From: G965202665 sp965243835 | GTDB lineage: Bacteria > Actinomycetota > Acidimicrobiia > Spongiisociales > Spongiisociaceae | Length of the DNA: 64,000 nucleotides | NCBI GenBank assembly: GCA_965243835.1 | Contig: OZ251578.1 | Location: 2,604,001 to 2,668,000, forward strand | Reading direction: 5' to 3' | Part shown: in pieces, positions 47,366 to 55,858 of the stretch | Numbering within the stretch: the first letter of the stretch is position 1 | Layout: every line of letters begins with the position of its first letter | The notes under the pieces: model-generated | The model's database searches: none | Told to the model about the DNA's origin: nothing | What the model saw: only the letters and a program-made list of their open reading frames with translations | Translations under genes and position numbers: made by a program

Positions 47366-47925
47366 GGGCGCCCCCCGCCCGCGGTGCGCACCGACTCCCG
47401 GAAGCGGACGAAGTAATCCCAGCCGGAGACGATGGTGATGACCGCGGTCAGCCACATCCAATACTGGTCCAGGTAGAAGGGGCCCCAGGGTTCGGGCAGG
47501 CGCAACATCGCCAAACCGAGGGCTATGAACTGGAACAGGGCCTTGGTTTTGCCCGCCAGGGAGGCGGGAACGGTGCGGCCGTCGATGGCGGCCACGCTGC
47601 GCACCGCCATGACCGCAAACTCGCGGGTCATTATTATGCAGGTGACCCATACCGAAGCCCGGCCTACCGACACCAAGGCGATCAGCACCCCGCTGACCAG
47701 AATCTTGTCGGCGGTGGTGTCCAAAAAGGCCCCCACCACGCTGGTGATGCCCCAGCGGCGGGCCAGGAAGCCGTCGAAGAAGTCGGACAGGGCGGCCACC
47801 GCCACCAGCGCCGCCGCCGCTCCGAACAGGTTGTCCGCTTCGGTGTTCTCAGTGGCCAGCACCAAGGCGATTATGACCGGGACCAGCAGGACCCGCAACA
47901 GCGCCAGACGATCAGGTACGGTAAT
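47362..47925 (-). CDS. pgsA: CDP-diacylglycerol-glycerol-3-phosphate 3-phosphatidyltransferase-like protein
   Basis: About 187 residues. The CDP-alcohol phosphatidyltransferase motif is complete: SDFFDGFLARRWGITSVVGAFLDTTADK (DG-x2-AR-x8-G-x3-D-x3-D). Several membrane segments. It forms phosphatidylglycerol phosphate. The conserved region starts ITVPDRLALLRVLLVPV. No ATG, GTG or TTG lies close to it: an ATT at 47925, preceded by GGAGAAGG, may be the start, or the protein begins at ATG 48024 with a long basic lead. Confidence 0.88.
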   Translation of the reverse strand: MTVPDRLALLRVLLVPVIIALVLATENTEADNLFGAAAALVAVAALSDFFDGFLARRWGITSVVGAFLDTTADKILVSGVLIALVSVGRASVWVTCIIMTREFAVMAVRSVAAIDGRTVPASLAGKTKALFQFIALGLAMLRLPEPWGPFYLDQYWMWLTAVITIVSGWDYFVRFRESVRTAGGGRP

Positions 47926-48039
47926 GGCGTTTCCCTTCTCCCCGCCTCCCCGTAAGATTACACGCCTCGCCGCCGATAATCCCGGGGGAGTCCCTTTGCG
48001 GGGCGCGGCGGCCCTTTTCTCCATGCCCGCCCTCTCCGC

Positions 48040-48140
48040 CCGGCCCGCATACCCGTCGGGCAACCCGCCCCCTCCGATAATCGGGGACCGCCGCCCGCTG
48101 GGATTTGCCGGCGGCGGGAGTTTGCCGGATTCTTCTTGTA
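48040..48140 (+). pseudogene. decayed glpD leader and 5' fragment, copy 1
   Basis: CCCGCATACCCGTCGGG repeats the glpD leader (49203). CGCTGGGATTTGCCGGCGGC follows glpD codons for RWDLLVAGG. Confidence 0.55.
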
Positions 48141-48342
48141 CTGACCGGGGTGGTTTGTCCGAGGGGCCCGGGTGGTGGTTTGCGCGGTTGGCGTTGGTCT
48201 CATCCGCTCAGCCCGGGATGGTCTCTCCGGTTGCTTGGCGGTCGGGTGATCGCCGGGCTGGGCAACGGGGGCGTTTGCGGTGGGAGGCCGATCCGGTGGT
48301 AGCGGTCCACCCGGTTTGATCCGTCGGGCGGCCAAGGGCGGA

Positions 48343-48424
48343 GGCGGGGTTTACCAAATTTTTCCAGGTTTTCCGAACCCCCAATTTGATAGAATAACAC
48401 GGGTTTGGCGTAGGATTTTCCGAG
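48343..48424 (-). repeat. dispersed 80-bp element, copy 17
   Basis: GGGGTTTACCAAATTTTTCC, GAACCCCCAATTTGATAG, AATAACACGGG and TAGGATTTTCCGAG. Confidence 0.85.
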
Positions 48425-48712
48425 AGGTGGTCGGGTTTCAGGGGTCAGACAGGAGCGGGAGGCGGGATCGGTTGGGAGTGGCGATTTGCCGGGTTTCTCC
48501 TCTTACCGTCTCAAAGGGTCGGATATCCGGGTGCAACCGAGCGGCAGTTTGCGCGGCCGGCATTAGTTCATCCGTCCAACGCGTCGGGCTTCAAAGGGGG
48601 TTGCTCAAGTTCACTGGCCCGGAGCGGGGCGGGGCGGGGATATTTGCGGTGATAAGACGATCCGATGGCGACGGTCCATCCGGTTCGATCCGTCGGTTTC
48701 GCCGGGGACGGA

Positions 48713-48796
48713 GGCGGGGTTTACCAGATTTTTCCAGGTTTTCCGAACCCCCAATTTGATAGAATAACACGGTTTTCGGCGCGGGATTTTCCGAGG
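48713..48796 (-). repeat. dispersed 80-bp element, copy 18
   Basis: Nearly the same as copy 17, 370 bp away. The pair lies in a tandem duplication. Confidence 0.85.
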
Positions 48797-48861
48797 AGTG
48801 GTGGGCGTTCGGGTGGTCGGGTTTTCGAGGGGTGGTCGGGCGGGGACGGTGTCCGTTGAAG

Positions 48862-48930
48862 CGGGCAGCGGGCGGGATCATCGGTTCCGCCTTGGCCCGG
48901 GATGCGGCCGGCGGGGGTTGAGAACGTCCC
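48862..48930 (+). pseudogene. decayed glpD 5' fragment, copy 2
   Basis: GCGGGATCATCGGTTCCGCC, TTGGCCCGGGATGCGGCCGG repeats glpD 49368-49410 (GIIGSALARDAAG) with two or three changes. Confidence 0.75.
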
Positions 48931-49248
48931 TAACCCGGGGAGACCTTAATACCGGCAGTCGCCGCAACCCAACGGGGGCGGGATGTCCGCTGGGAGGGGG
49001 CGGGCAACGGGAACGTGTCATCCGCTCCGCCCCGACCAGAAACGCGGCGGGACGGAAGACGGGGATCGGCCCAACCGGAAACCGGATTGGCCGCGGCGGC
49101 GACCAGAGCGAAAACCGCCCAACGGCCGGTGAAGGGTGCCTCCCTTTCCGGTCCGGTCCGGGGAGGGCGGCGCTTCGTTTCGCCGGTTTCCGTCTCCCCG
49201 GACCGCATACCCGTCGGGTTGCCGCACCGGCTCCCCTAATCTGGGGGC

Positions 49249-50922
49249 ATGCCTTCCTACTCCGCCGAACCGGGGGGAACCGCCGCGGGCGGCGTCCTGT
49301 GGACCCGGGAACGATCCCGGCGGGAGCTGGCGGAGGATATCCGCTGGGATTTGCTGGTGGCGGGGGGCGGGATCATCGGTTCCGCCCTGGCCCGGGACGC
49401 AGCCGGCAGGGGCTTGCGGACGGCCCTGGTGGAACGGTCGGATTTCGCTACCGGGGCTTCCGGCAAATCCACCAAACTGCTGCATGGGGGGATCCGCTAT
49501 CTTCCCCATTTCCGCATCGGGCTGATCCGGGAAAGTTTGCGGGAGCAGTCCGTCCTGCGCCGCACCGCCGACTTTCTGTACTCGGACCTGGATTTCGTCA
49601 TTCCCCTGTTCCGGGGGTCGGGCCTGGCCGATCTTCCCCGCTGGGTTTCGTCCGGGCCGGCTTCGTCACCGTTGTTGCGGGCCGGGCTGGGGGTTTACGA
49701 CCTGCTGGGCGGGCGCCGGGGAGCCGCCCGTCATCGGCGGTTGCGGGCCGGGGGGGTTTCGGAAATGTTTCCCGCCTTGCGCGGGGAAGGGTTGCGGGGC
49801 GGCTTCGTTTACGGGGACGCCCTGACCGACGATGCCCGGCTGACGGTGTGCGTGTTGAAAACGGCGGTGCTCCGGCATGGGGCGACGGCCGTTTCCGGGG
49901 TGACCGCCGAGACCGTCACCCCCGACCGGGAGGGGTTCCGGGTGGGTCTGCGGGACGAGGAGGGGAGTTTCGAGGTTTTGACCCGCAGCGTAGCGGCCGC
50001 TACTTGGGCTTTCGACCCTCCCCGACTGGCCGGGGAAGAGGCCGGGGCGGGATTGCGCTTGTCCAAAGGGGCGCATGCGCTGTATCGGGCGGAGGATCTG
50101 GGGGTGCGGGAGCGGGCGCTGGTGTTGCCCGAAACCGGGGACGGGCGGATAATGTTCGCCGTCCCCTGGCGGGGGATGGTCCTGGTGGGGACCACCGACA
50201 CCCCCTATGCGGGAGATCCCGGCGCCGTCCGGGCGGAGGCGGCGGATGTTGAATATTTGCAACGGGGCTTGGAACGCTATCTGGACGCGGGCGGGGCGCA
50301 ACCGGTGTCGGCGTTCGCCGGGTTGCGGGCTTTGGCGGACCGGGGAGGCTCCACCGCCTCCGCTTCCCGGGAACACCGGTTTTTGGAACCCGCCCCCGGC
50401 TACCTGCGGATAGTGGGCGGCAAACTGACCTCGCACCGGGCCATAGCCGAGCAGGCGGCGGACCGGGTGTGCGCTTTTCTGGGGGTGGACAAACCGTCCC
50501 GCACCGCCGAGGAGAGGCTGGCGGGGGCGGGCCTGGACGGGGCTTTTGCGGCCGGGGCGGTGCGCCGGGCGGAGAACCTGGGCCTGTCCGCCGCCTACGG
50601 ACGCGACCTTATCTCCCGCTACGGCCGGGAAAGCGCGGCGGTGCTGCGCTTGGCGGAGACCATCCCGGACGGGGCGTCCGCAACGGGGCCCAGCGGAATA
50701 ATCCGGGCGGAGGCGGCCTACGCAGCCCGTTGCGAGTCGGCCTGCTCGGTGGCCGACTTCACCCTGCGCCGCACCCATCTGGCCTGGACCGCCCCCGACC
50801 GGGGCCGCGCCGACGCCGCCGCCATCGCCGAGGTACTGGCCCGGGAACTGAACTGGCCCCCCGGCCGCATCCAAACCGCCCTGTCCGACTACGAACAAGC
50901 CCTATCCGCCGAAGGCTTGTAG
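49249..50922 (+). CDS. glpD: FAD-dependent glycerol-3-phosphate dehydrogenase
   Basis: 557 residues. DLLVAGGGIIGSALARDAAGRG is the FAD-binding motif; SGKSTKLLHGGIRYL, GTTDTPYAGDP, FAGLRAL and LRIVGGKLTSHRAIAEQAADRV are conserved GlpD blocks. It oxidises glycerol 3-phosphate to dihydroxyacetone phosphate, passing electrons to quinone. ATG lies 6 nt after TAATCT (49237-49242), so the mRNA may be leaderless. Fragments of its 5' end lie upstream and a copy of its 3' end lies downstream of the inserted methylase gene. Confidence 0.94.
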   Translation: MPSYSAEPGGTAAGGVLWTRERSRRELAEDIRWDLLVAGGGIIGSALARDAAGRGLRTALVERSDFATGASGKSTKLLHGGIRYLPHFRIGLIRESLREQSVLRRTADFLYSDLDFVIPLFRGSGLADLPRWVSSGPASSPLLRAGLGVYDLLGGRRGAARHRRLRAGGVSEMFPALRGEGLRGGFVYGDALTDDARLTVCVLKTAVLRHGATAVSGVTAETVTPDREGFRVGLRDEEGSFEVLTRSVAAATWAFDPPRLAGEEAGAGLRLSKGAHALYRAEDLGVRERALVLPETGDGRIMFAVPWRGMVLVGTTDTPYAGDPGAVRAEAADVEYLQRGLERYLDAGGAQPVSAFAGLRALADRGGSTASASREHRFLEPAPGYLRIVGGKLTSHRAIAEQAADRVCAFLGVDKPSRTAEERLAGAGLDGAFAAGAVRRAENLGLSAAYGRDLISRYGRESAAVLRLAETIPDGASATGPSGIIRAEAAYAARCESACSVADFTLRRTHLAWTAPDRGRADAAAIAEVLARELNWPPGRIQTALSDYEQALSAEGL

Positions 50923-50991
50923 GCATCCAGCCGTCAGCCTTTCCCGCCGGACCCGTCACACCGATCGCCTATAGTCTAGAAATAATTCAAA

Positions 50992-51891
50992 ATGAAGCAA
51001 CGTATTATTGTTCCGCCTATTAAGTGCCAGGGTATCAAAACTAAACTGGTGCCGTTGATACGTCACTTGTTACCAGAGAACCTTGAAGGTAAATGGATAG
51101 AGCCTTTTATGGGTTCTGGAGTAGTTGCCTTTAATATTCAACCACAAAGGGCTTTGTTAGCAGATACCAATCCTCACCTAATCAATTTTTATCAAGCAAT
51201 ATCTAATGGCACTATTACACATCATTCCACACGTGAATATCTCCAGAGAGAAGGACCTTTGCTGTTGGAATCCGAAGGGGAGCACTACTATTTAGTAAGA
51301 GAAAGATTTAATCAATACAACGACCCACTGGATTTTCTTTTCTTAAATCGCTCATGTTTCAATGGCTTAATACGTTTCAATAATAGCGGAGAATTCAATG
51401 TGCCTTTTTGCCATAAACCTAATAGGTTTATGAAGGCTTATATTACAAAAATTTCGAATCAGGTTCGCAACATTTCTGAGATTATTGAATTAAATAAATA
51501 TGAGTTTCGTTGCCAAGAATTTTCGTATACCCTCCAAGATGCTACTGGCAAGGACTTGATTTATTGCGATCCCCCTTACATTGGTCGACACACCGACTAC
51601 TACAGCAAGTGGGGCGAGAGCGATGAAGAACTTTTATCCAATTTATTGTCCATCACATCTAATAAATTTATTCTTTCAACTTGGCATAGTAACAAATATA
51701 GACGAAATGATTATATCGATAAATACTGGGCTCAATTTTTTCTGAGGTTACACGAACACTATTACCATGTTGGAGCAAGGGAGAATAATCGTAATTCAAT
51801 AATTGAAGCATTAATCACCAACTATAAAGCACCGGAAGCTAAAAAACAAAGTGCTAACAGCGGGCGACAGTTATCGATAACCGCAGGGTGA
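50992..51891 (+). CDS. D12-class DNA N6-adenine methyltransferase, orphan
   Basis: 299 residues. Motif X/I: GIKTKLVPLIRHLLP and WIEPFMGSGVVAFN; motif IV DPPY in LIYCDPPYIGRHTDYYS; NRSCFNGLIRFN and GEFNVPF are class-specific. It should methylate adenine in a short site such as GATC. No restriction gene is adjacent, so it is an orphan or regulatory enzyme. DNA here is much more AT-rich than both sides, a sign of recent transfer. It lies between glpD and a duplicate of the glpD tail. Confidence 0.92.
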   Translation: MKQRIIVPPIKCQGIKTKLVPLIRHLLPENLEGKWIEPFMGSGVVAFNIQPQRALLADTNPHLINFYQAISNGTITHHSTREYLQREGPLLLESEGEHYYLVRERFNQYNDPLDFLFLNRSCFNGLIRFNNSGEFNVPFCHKPNRFMKAYITKISNQVRNISEIIELNKYEFRCQEFSYTLQDATGKDLIYCDPPYIGRHTDYYSKWGESDEELLSNLLSITSNKFILSTWHSNKYRRNDYIDKYWAQFFLRLHEHYYHVGARENNRNSIIEALITNYKAPEAKKQSANSGRQLSITAG

Positions 51892-51896
51892 TGCGA

Positions 51897-52123
51897 CGCC
51901 TGCTTGCGATTCGGCCAGCCCGGAGACCGACTTCGCCCTGCGTCGCACCCATCTGGCCTGGACCGCCCCCGACCGGGGCCGCGCCGACGCTATCGCCATC
52001 GCCGAGACGCTGGCCCGGGAACTGAACTGGCCCCCGGGCCGCATCCCAACCGCCCTGTCCGACTACGAACAAGCCCTATCCGCCGAAGGCTTATAGTCCT
52101 CCCGCCGTCAGTCTTTCCTGACC
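51897..52123 (+). pseudogene. duplicated glpD 3' end
   Basis: Repeats glpD 50727-50957 with few changes (FALRRTHLAWTAPDRGRADAIAIAETLARELNWPPGRI) through the stop and on into CCGTCAGTCTTTCC. It ends exactly over the 3' end of the convergent lipoprotein gene. Confidence 0.9.
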
Positions 52124-53730
52124 AATTCCACTTTTTCGATCCGGAAAGAAGGCACGGTGTTAGTTCCCCCCAGTGTCTCATATGTATAGCTACCGAGAAC
52201 AGTGCCCCACACTTTTATGTAGTCATCGCCGTCAATATTGTCTAATTCAGGGCAATCAGTCTCCAAAGACGACCAAAGCACGTCATCAGCGTATCCAAAA
52301 GTGCTACGGATATCGTAGTCATACCAGCGCGTGGATCGATTACGCGAAATATTGGCATGGAAACTACACGGACCTGTGACGGCATCATATTGAACGATCC
52401 AGGCGTACAAAACGAAGCACTCTCCCTCTAGGCCGTCCGGGTTTTTTTCTATTTGGTCGACGCTGATTCGCTCGCAGTTGTCGAGGAACTCGGCCCGTTC
52501 CGCCGCTTGGGAGCGTTCCGGCTCAGCGCAGTCTTCCACCGCCGCCGTCATCTCGTCGCGGGACATCACCGATGAGTAGGCCGTCCGCCAGCGAATCAGC
52601 GAGGATACGGCGGTGCGGTAACGCTCTATGGCCGCGCCGCACGCCCGCTCGATCTCCTCCTCCACCGCGGACGCGTTGACGCGTCCCCGCTCCGCGCATT
52701 TTGCGACATCCGCCACCAAGCCCTCCTCGGTGGTGACCGGCGACCAGCTGTTGTTCCACCGGACGCTGGACTCCACCGGAGCGTTGTAACGTTCCACGGC
52801 CGCGCCGCACGCCCGCTCGATCTCGGCGTCCGCTTCGGCCCGCAACTCTATGGACCGCGCACGTTGCGGCCCGGCGCATTCCTCCACGGCGGCCTCCAAC
52901 TCCTCCCGGGACATAACCGTCGACCAGGCTGACTGCCACTCCACGCTGGCCGCGACCGGGGCGTCGTAGCGTTCTGCGGCCGCGCCGCACGCCCGCTCGA
53001 TTTCCGCATCCACATCGGCGGCGTTGGCGCGCCCCGGCCCGGCGCATTCTTCAACCGCCGCCGTCAAGTCGGCGTTGGCGATCACCGGCGTCCAAGAATC
53101 ATTCCACTGGATGCTCGCCGCAACATCTTCCTTGTAGCGTTCCACGGCCTCGTCGCAGGCCCGGGCGATTTCCGCGTCAGCCTCCGCCCGCAGGTCGGCG
53201 CGAATCTGCTCGTCGTATTTGGTCAATAGCTCCTGCACCCTGCTTTCCGCGTCCTCCAAGGAAGCGCGGGCCCCGCTCAGGTCGTCTTGCGAGCCGCGCA
53301 ACTCTCCCTCCAGATCGGCGACCCGGGCATCGGCCTCCTGGTTGGCCTCCGACAATCCGTCCCGCTCGGCGGTGACGGAATCCAACTCGGACAGCAAATA
53401 GTCGCGCTCGCTCATGAGCATGTCCCGTTCGCCCCGGGCGGACTGCAGGTCATTCCGCAAACCGTCCCGCTCCGCGGCGGCGGACTGCAGGCTCCCGCGC
53501 AGGTCTTCGCTCTCCGCTTGGGCGGCCCCCAAATCCCGTTGCAGGTCATCCCGTTGGGCGTAGGCGCTATCGCGCTCCGCCTCCGCCTGCAACACGTTCA
53601 GACGGAGCTGTTCCTCCGCCCCGGAGTCGGAGCAGGCCCCCAGCCCCAGCAACGCCAGGCAACCCAAGCCGGCCAGCGCCCACCGCAACCGGCGCCGTCC
53701 GGAAAATGTCGGCTTCTCGATATCGGCCAC
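52108..53730 (-). CDS. lipoprotein with coiled coil and four Cys-containing repeats
   Basis: 540 residues from GTG 53730 (AAGGA upstream; ATG 53745 is the alternative). Lipobox LGAC at residues 30-33. Coiled coil about 40-180 (SAAAERDGLRNDLQSARGERDMLMSERDYLL). Then four repeats of about 48 residues at 184-232, 242-288, 301-348 and 358-404, each (A/E)EIERACGAAVERYxxxVxSSxxWxxxWSxV...AAVEECA, with one Cys near each end. A C-terminal domain (CERISVDQIEKNPDGLEGECFVLYAWIVQYD...YIKVWGTV) resembles an OB fold. No family name; an envelope-anchored binding or scaffold role is only inference. Confidence 0.8.
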   Translation of the reverse strand: MADIEKPTFSGRRRLRWALAGLGCLALLGLGACSDSGAEEQLRLNVLQAEAERDSAYAQRDDLQRDLGAAQAESEDLRGSLQSAAAERDGLRNDLQSARGERDMLMSERDYLLSELDSVTAERDGLSEANQEADARVADLEGELRGSQDDLSGARASLEDAESRVQELLTKYDEQIRADLRAEADAEIARACDEAVERYKEDVAASIQWNDSWTPVIANADLTAAVEECAGPGRANAADVDAEIERACGAAAERYDAPVAASVEWQSAWSTVMSREELEAAVEECAGPQRARSIELRAEADAEIERACGAAVERYNAPVESSVRWNNSWSPVTTEEGLVADVAKCAERGRVNASAVEEEIERACGAAIERYRTAVSSLIRWRTAYSSVMSRDEMTAAVEDCAEPERSQAAERAEFLDNCERISVDQIEKNPDGLEGECFVLYAWIVQYDAVTGPCSFHANISRNRSTRWYDYDIRSTFGYADDVLWSSLETDCPELDNIDGDDYIKVWGTVLGSYTYETLGGTNTVPSFRIEKVELVRKD

Positions 53731-53848
53731 TTGTTTCCTTTCCATAGGAAATTGAACTATGACAACAAAGGTATCAGGTGCCTGTGACAAAAACCCGGAG
53801 GAGGGCGCAATCGGATGTCGCAGGCGGCCGCGCTGGTAGGATGCGGGC

Positions 53849-54568
53849 ATGGCCGAGCGGGTTCCTTTTTACAAGCGGCGGGGAGTGATCATCGGGGCGG
53901 TGCTGGTCGCCATCCCGGTGCTGGCCGCGGCGTGGTGGCTGGGGTCGCCGCTGTTCATCGACCGGGTGGTGGACGAACCTTTCCCGCGGGCGGCCATGGC
54001 GGTGATACCGGATGATATGACCGAAGAAGAGGTCGAGGAGCAGATGGAGGAGGCCGAAGCCGAGGATGTGATGGTGGAGGAACCGATGCCGGAAATGCCG
54101 GATGCGGCCACCGTCACCGCCGTCGCCGAAACCACCCTCGCCGCCGATGTCGCCGCCGAGACTACGGAGGCGCCCACTACCACCGTCGCCGCTACCACAA
54201 CCACCCAACCGGCGGGGCCGGTGCTACTCTACCGGGGAGTATTCGTGGACGGCGACTCTTTCCACACCGGGTCGGGGGATGTGCTGGTCTACCGCCTGGA
54301 AGACGATTCGCTGGTGTTGCGGCTGGAGGACATCGAGGTCAAAAACGGCCCCGACTTGAACGTGATCGTCACTCCCAGCCCCACCGTCGCCGGCCGGGAC
54401 GATGTACGGGTGGAAGGCCACCTTGACCTAGGCGACCTGAAAGGCAACATCGGCTCCCAGAACTACGACCTGCCCGCAGACTACATCCCGCCCGACGAGT
54501 TCTCGGTGGTGGTGTTCTGCGTCCCCTTCCAGGTAGTATTCGCCTCCGCCGAAATGCGCCCCGCCTAG
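53849..54568 (+). CDS. membrane-anchored DM13-domain protein
   Basis: 239 residues. A basic start and one membrane segment (GVIIGAVLVAIPVLAAAWWLG) are followed by an acidic Met/Glu stretch (MTEEEVEEQMEEAEAEDVMVEE), a Thr-rich linker and a DM13 domain (LYRGVFVDGDSFHTGSGDVLVYRLEDDSLVLRLEDIEVKNGPDLNVIVTPS...YIPPDEFSVVVFCVPFQVVFASA), with Cys in the expected place. DM13 proteins are thought to act in extracytoplasmic redox. ATG lies 6 nt after TAGGAT (53837-53842), so a leaderless mRNA is likely. Its last 27 nt are duplicated at 55346. Confidence 0.88.
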   Translation: MAERVPFYKRRGVIIGAVLVAIPVLAAAWWLGSPLFIDRVVDEPFPRAAMAVIPDDMTEEEVEEQMEEAEAEDVMVEEPMPEMPDAATVTAVAETTLAADVAAETTEAPTTTVAATTTTQPAGPVLLYRGVFVDGDSFHTGSGDVLVYRLEDDSLVLRLEDIEVKNGPDLNVIVTPSPTVAGRDDVRVEGHLDLGDLKGNIGSQNYDLPADYIPPDEFSVVVFCVPFQVVFASAEMRPA

Positions 54569-54579
54569 CCAAACCGGGC
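54553..54579 (+). repeat. 27-bp direct repeat, left copy
   Basis: Begins AATGCGCCCCGCC and ends CCAAACCGGGC. It contains the DM13 stop codon. A perfect copy lies at 55346-55372, with a 766-bp cassette between. Confidence 0.9.
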
Positions 54580-54659
54580 CCCTAGATGCACGTCGGATGG
54601 CGTAGCGGCGGAAGCGGGCTATAATAGGCGGTGGAACTAGCGGACGAAAGGGGAAACGA

Positions 54660-54887
54660 ATGATCGAACGGAACCGGGCGGACGAACTAGCCGACTATTT
54701 TCGCCGACAAGCGGAACAGCGGGCAGCTGAAGCCGCCGAATACGACCGGCGGGCGGACGAATTGGCCGATGCCGGGTACCCCCGGACCGCTGAAATCGTC
54801 CGGCGGCGGGCGGCGGACGAGTGGGCAGCCGCTGCCGAATACGAGCCGCTAATCCGACATAGGATGGCCGGGCTATCCCACCGATGA
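54660..54887 (+). CDS. small helical protein, unknown, in a repeat-flanked cassette
   Basis: 75 residues; ATG after GAAAGGGG, with TATAAT at about 54620 as a likely -10 box. Nearly all charged helix: ADELADYFRRQAEQRAAEAAEYDRRADELADAGYPRTAEIVRRRAADEW. No membrane segment. Its stop overlaps the ATG of the next frame (ATGA), so the two are a coupled pair. Function unknown. Confidence 0.65.
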   Translation: MIERNRADELADYFRRQAEQRAAEAAEYDRRADELADAGYPRTAEIVRRRAADEWAAAAEYEPLIRHRMAGLSHR

Positions 54888-55300
54888 CGGACGACCTACG
54901 GAACTAACTGCTAACCGAACAGGCCCGATACGCGGCGGATAAATCCCGGATAAACGCCGAATGGGATGAAGCGTTATCCGGCTACGAAGGGATAGAAACC
55001 CGGCTGGCTAGCACGGAAGCGGAATGGACCCGGGTTGAGGCGGAATGGAAATGGATAGCCGCCCGACGGGGACGAACGGCGACCGAACGGGATGGTATCG
55101 CCGCTCGGCGAAACCGAGTAGCGACCGACCTGCTACAGAAAAACGCCAAACGGACGGCGGCGATGACCGAATGGTTGGAAATGAACGCCGAACTATCCCG
55201 GTTGGATAACCTACGGACTAACCGGGACGCCGAATGGGCGGCTACCGAATACCGGTTGTGGACCGCCCTGGAAATAGCCGACCCGTCAGGGGACCGCTAG
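54884..55300 (+). pseudogene. coiled-coil ORF of 138 codons with a TAA at codon 8
   Basis: ATG at 54884 overlaps the upstream stop. The frame reads MTDDLRN, then TAA (54905-54907), then 130 open codons: LLTEQARYAADKSRINAEWDEALSGYEG, TRVEAEWKWIAARRGRTATERDGIAARRNRVATDLL, AEWAATEYRLWTALEIADPSGDR. The open stretch, coupling and protein-like composition argue that this was, or is, a gene. The stop may be a recent nonsense mutation, be read through, or be bypassed by a start at CTG/CTA just after it. Confidence 0.6.
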
Positions 55301-55345
55301 ATAGCATAGGAATGAGAAGACGAAGGATGCCAATGGCTGAACAAT

Positions 55346-55372
55346 AATGCGCCCCGCCTAGCCAAACCGGGC
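55346..55372 (+). repeat. 27-bp direct repeat, right copy
   Basis: Perfect copy of 54553-54579. It contains, on the minus strand, the stop codon of the PIN gene (CTAG reads TAG on both strands). Confidence 0.9.
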
Positions 55373-55858
55373 GCCCAGACTGCGCAACATTCCGAAGGTG
55401 TCCTCCCACGCCACGCCCAAATGATCGCAGGCATCAGGAATTTTCACCTTTCGCTTCCGCCTGCCCGCCGGCGTCTCCAAAGTAACCACCGTAAACCCGC
55501 CCTCCGCCGCCGCACCCACCAGGAACGGGTCGGCGCCGCTCATAAACTCCTCTAGCGTATGCGGATGAAAACCCTTCCCCTTTGCCCAAGCCGCCAATGA
55601 ATCAACGTAACTTGCCACCACCTCAGATGAAGATTCCAGGTAGAAAAGCGACTTACGTCGTTCCCTTGCCCAAGCAGCCAACTCGTCCTCGCCGTCTTTC
55701 AACTCATCGTAAACCATATCGGTGGAGGCGACGGCGCCCGACTTGGCCTGATCGTCCAACCACGACCAAAAGGCGGGGACAATCTCCATTTGGTAATAGG
55801 TGTTTTTCGCGGTTATGAGCACGTTTGCGTCCAGCAAACGCAACTGTGTCTTAGCCAA
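55358..55858 (-). CDS. PIN-like DUF4411 family protein, probable toxin
   Basis: 166 residues; TTG start at 55858 overlapping the stop of the upstream gene by 8 nt. LRLLDANVLITAKNTYY has the first acidic residue of a PIN fold; TDMVYDELKDGEDELAAWARERR, SGADPFLVGAAAEGGFTVVTLETP and KIPDACDHLGV supply the others (D..E..D..D). DUF4411 proteins are typically encoded after an XRE/ImmA-IrrE protein, as here. Inferred RNase toxin of a type II pair. Confidence 0.88.
   Translation of the reverse strand: MAKTQLRLLDANVLITAKNTYYQMEIVPAFWSWLDDQAKSGAVASTDMVYDELKDGEDELAAWARERRKSLFYLESSSEVVASYVDSLAAWAKGKGFHPHTLEEFMSGADPFLVGAAAEGGFTVVTLETPAGRRKRKVKIPDACDHLGVAWEDTFGMLRSLGARFG

Larger units (their letters stand above)
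47926..49248. other. repeat-filled intergenic region upstream of glpD
   Basis: Two tandem units of about 370 bp (about 48060-48430 and 48430-48800) each end in a dispersed element copy. Pieces of the glpD leader and 5' coding region recur at about 48040-48140 and 48862-48930. No credible gene. Confidence 0.7.
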
